Shown here one piece after another: positions 62,823-64,000 of a DNA stretch of 64,000 nt (position 1 is its first letter; every line of letters starts with the position of its first letter). The notes beneath the pieces were generated by a model, which did not search any database, was not told the DNA's origin, and saw only the letters and a list, made by a program, of their open reading frames with translations. The stretch is from Nocardia asteroides (GTDB lineage Bacteria; Actinomycetota; Actinomycetes; Mycobacteriales; Mycobacteriaceae). A program made the translations under genes and the position numbers. The DNA lies in contig CP082844.1 in assembly GCA_019930625.1 (NCBI GenBank), forward strand, positions 3,968,001-4,032,000, in the 5' to 3' direction.

Positions 62823-64000
62823 TCGCGTCCAGCATGCTGGGCACCCCGTCGCACTCGCGCTCCCTCCGGCTCTACCGACTCCACGCGAGGCGTTTGAGCC
62901 ACGGAGTCGCCGCACTGTCCAGGGGGAAAGCCTCCGAGGGCGCCGCCGACCGCATCCTGCACAGGCTCGGGCTGGCCATCGGAATCGCCGGGGTGATCGC
63001 CGCGATCGTCGAACTGCCCGAGATCGCCGATCAGAGTCGCTTCGTGCCCGTCCGGTGGACGGTGGTCGAAGTGGTGCTGGCGTTCGGGCTGTTCCCGGTC
63101 CTCGCGGTCGTCTCGGTCAGCCTGAGCGCCCGAATGATCCAGCGGGTCGCCGGTGCGGCAGCGGTGAGTTTTCTCGGGGCCACGGCGGTGGTTCCATTCG
63201 TGTATGTGGTGCCCGAAGCCTTAGGATCGGCGTCGCTCTGGCTGTACCGGGTGCTGGCGCTGGGAGTCCTGGCGGCCGTGCTCGCTTGGCGTCCACCGCT
63301 CGCAGTGGCGTATCTGGTGGTGGGCTCGGCGTTCAGCGCGCTGGCGAATCTCGTCGTGCTCGAGGACACCACCGCCCTGGCGCTGCTCGGCTATTTCGCC
63401 AGGGCGGCCGGGCTGAGCGCGCTGTTCCTGTGGTGCGTGATCTATGCCAGGGCCGCGGCCGCCCGAGTGGATCGCGAGTCGGCCATCGAAAGCAGCCGGG
63501 CCGCGGCGGTCGCGGGCGCGGCCGCCCGCGAACGGGAACGCGCGCGCTTCGCCGCGCTGATCCACGACGCGGTGCTGTCCACCCTGCTGGACGCCTCCCG
63601 CGCAGGGACCGAATCGCCGGTCCTGCGCAGGCAGGCCGAACGGACCCTCGAACAACTCGATGAGTGCCGGGTCGGGAACAGCGAACTCGACCGGCTGGAC
63701 GCGCAATCCGCGATCGGGTTCCTCCGCGCCGCCGTGCACGAAGTGAATCCCGATACCCGGTTCACCGCGCGGCGCTGGGCCGGATTCGACGATCTGCGTC
63801 TACCGGTGGACGCCGCGAGCACGATCGCCGCCGCGCTCGCCGAGGCCGTACGAAACAGCCTGCGTCACGCCACTGTTCCCGGGCGTGCGGTCCGCCGCAC
63901 CGTCACGGTGACGATCAGCGCGGGCGGTATTCGAGTGGTGTTCCGTGACGACGGCGCGGGTTTCGACCTGAGTGAGGTGCCTGTCGATCGGCTCGGTATC
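62819..64000 (+). CDS. Sensor histidine kinase, 3' end outside window
   Basis: 394 residues are visible and the frame is open at the window edge. About six hydrophobic helices (residues 40-210) form a membrane sensor without a large outer domain. The phosphoacceptor H249 is in ALIHDAVLSTLL, a NarX/DesK-like HisKA_3 pattern. The N-box is AEAVRNSLRHA and the G-box RDDGAGFDLSEVP, near the end. It is translationally coupled to the response regulator. The stimulus cannot be inferred. Confidence 0.88.
   Translation, partial: MIASSMLGTPSHSRSLRLYRLHARRLSHGVAALSRGKASEGAADRILHRLGLAIGIAGVIAAIVELPEIADQSRFVPVRWTVVEVVLAFGLFPVLAVVSVSLSARMIQRVAGAAAVSFLGATAVVPFVYVVPEALGSASLWLYRVLALGVLAAVLAWRPPLAVAYLVVGSAFSALANLVVLEDTTALALLGYFARAAGLSALFLWCVIYARAAAARVDRESAIESSRAAAVAGAAARERERARFAALIHDAVLSTLLDASRAGTESPVLRRQAERTLEQLDECRVGNSELDRLDAQSAIGFLRAAVHEVNPDTRFTARRWAGFDDLRLPVDAASTIAAALAEAVRNSLRHATVPGRAVRRTVTVTISAGGIRVVFRDDGAGFDLSEVPVDRLGI

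Overview
The window is high-GC actinobacterial DNA whose core gene order matches the Mycobacterium tuberculosis block Rv2847c-Rv2771c (cysG, efpA, proS, Rv2844, Rv2843, rimP, nusA, ylxR, infB, rbfA, DHH phosphatase, dinF, Rv2795c, pptT, truB, sirR, ribF, rpsO, gpsI, pepR, dapB, Rv2772c, Rv2771c). Together with many GTG starts and probable leaderless promoters, this points to the Mycobacteriales, most likely Nocardia or a close relative. The genus is an inference from synteny and composition; no marker gene in the window settles it.

Layout. 1-12.2 kb: a truncated DoxX-like membrane gene, a deaminase, the sirohaem/corrin methyltransferase cobA, a LysE exporter, a secreted protein, an EfpA-like MFS pump, an F420/FMN-type oxidoreductase, yaaA, proS, an acyl-CoA dehydrogenase, and a lipoprotein/ferritin-like gene pair. 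12.4-24.2 kb: the translation and RNA block rimP-nusA-ylxR-infB-ylxP-rbfA-nrnA, then a MATE pump, a phosphoesterase, pptT and truB. 24.2-33.6 kb: an accessory catabolic island. It holds a FadR-type GntR regulator, two unequal maleate-isomerase-like paralogues, a D-hydroxyacid dehydrogenase, an amidase, a DUF3830 protein, a GABA-type aminotransferase, a succinate-semialdehyde-type dehydrogenase and a tartrate/D-malate-type dehydrogenase. The island is read from two divergent promoter regions, each carrying the same ATTGTNNACAAT palindrome. 33.7-38.9 kb: mntR/sirR, a cupin/aminotransferase operon, ribF and a hydrolase. 39.2-44.7 kb: rpsO, pnp, an M16 protease and a lipoprotein. 44.7-60.1 kb: accessory and stress genes, namely an ArsR/MFS pair, tRNA-Gly, a cold-shock-domain protein, a GT4/PfkB pair, an ANTAR protein, a frameshifted SigB/SigF-type sigma factor, an AraC regulator, a YihY protein, an FBP protein, a YbaB protein, an alcohol dehydrogenase and two MarR-type regulators. 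60.2-64 kb: dapB and neighbours, and a response regulator with a histidine kinase that runs off the window.

How parts fit together. The translation block is tightly packed with start/stop overlaps. Most accessory functions are arranged as divergent regulator/target pairs with a visible palindrome between them (ArsR/MFS, MarR/MarR-like, the GntR island, and a palindrome before the MFS pump). Three loci look broken: the sigma factor has one missing base, a small Cys-rich gene at 47.5-47.9 kb has two frame changes, and an EF-hand fragment sits behind truB without a start codon. The best candidate for a poorly described system is the 24.4-33.5 kb island: its enzymes imply hydrolysis of an amide or lactam, transamination and oxidation towards C4 dicarboxylates, under one GntR regulator.
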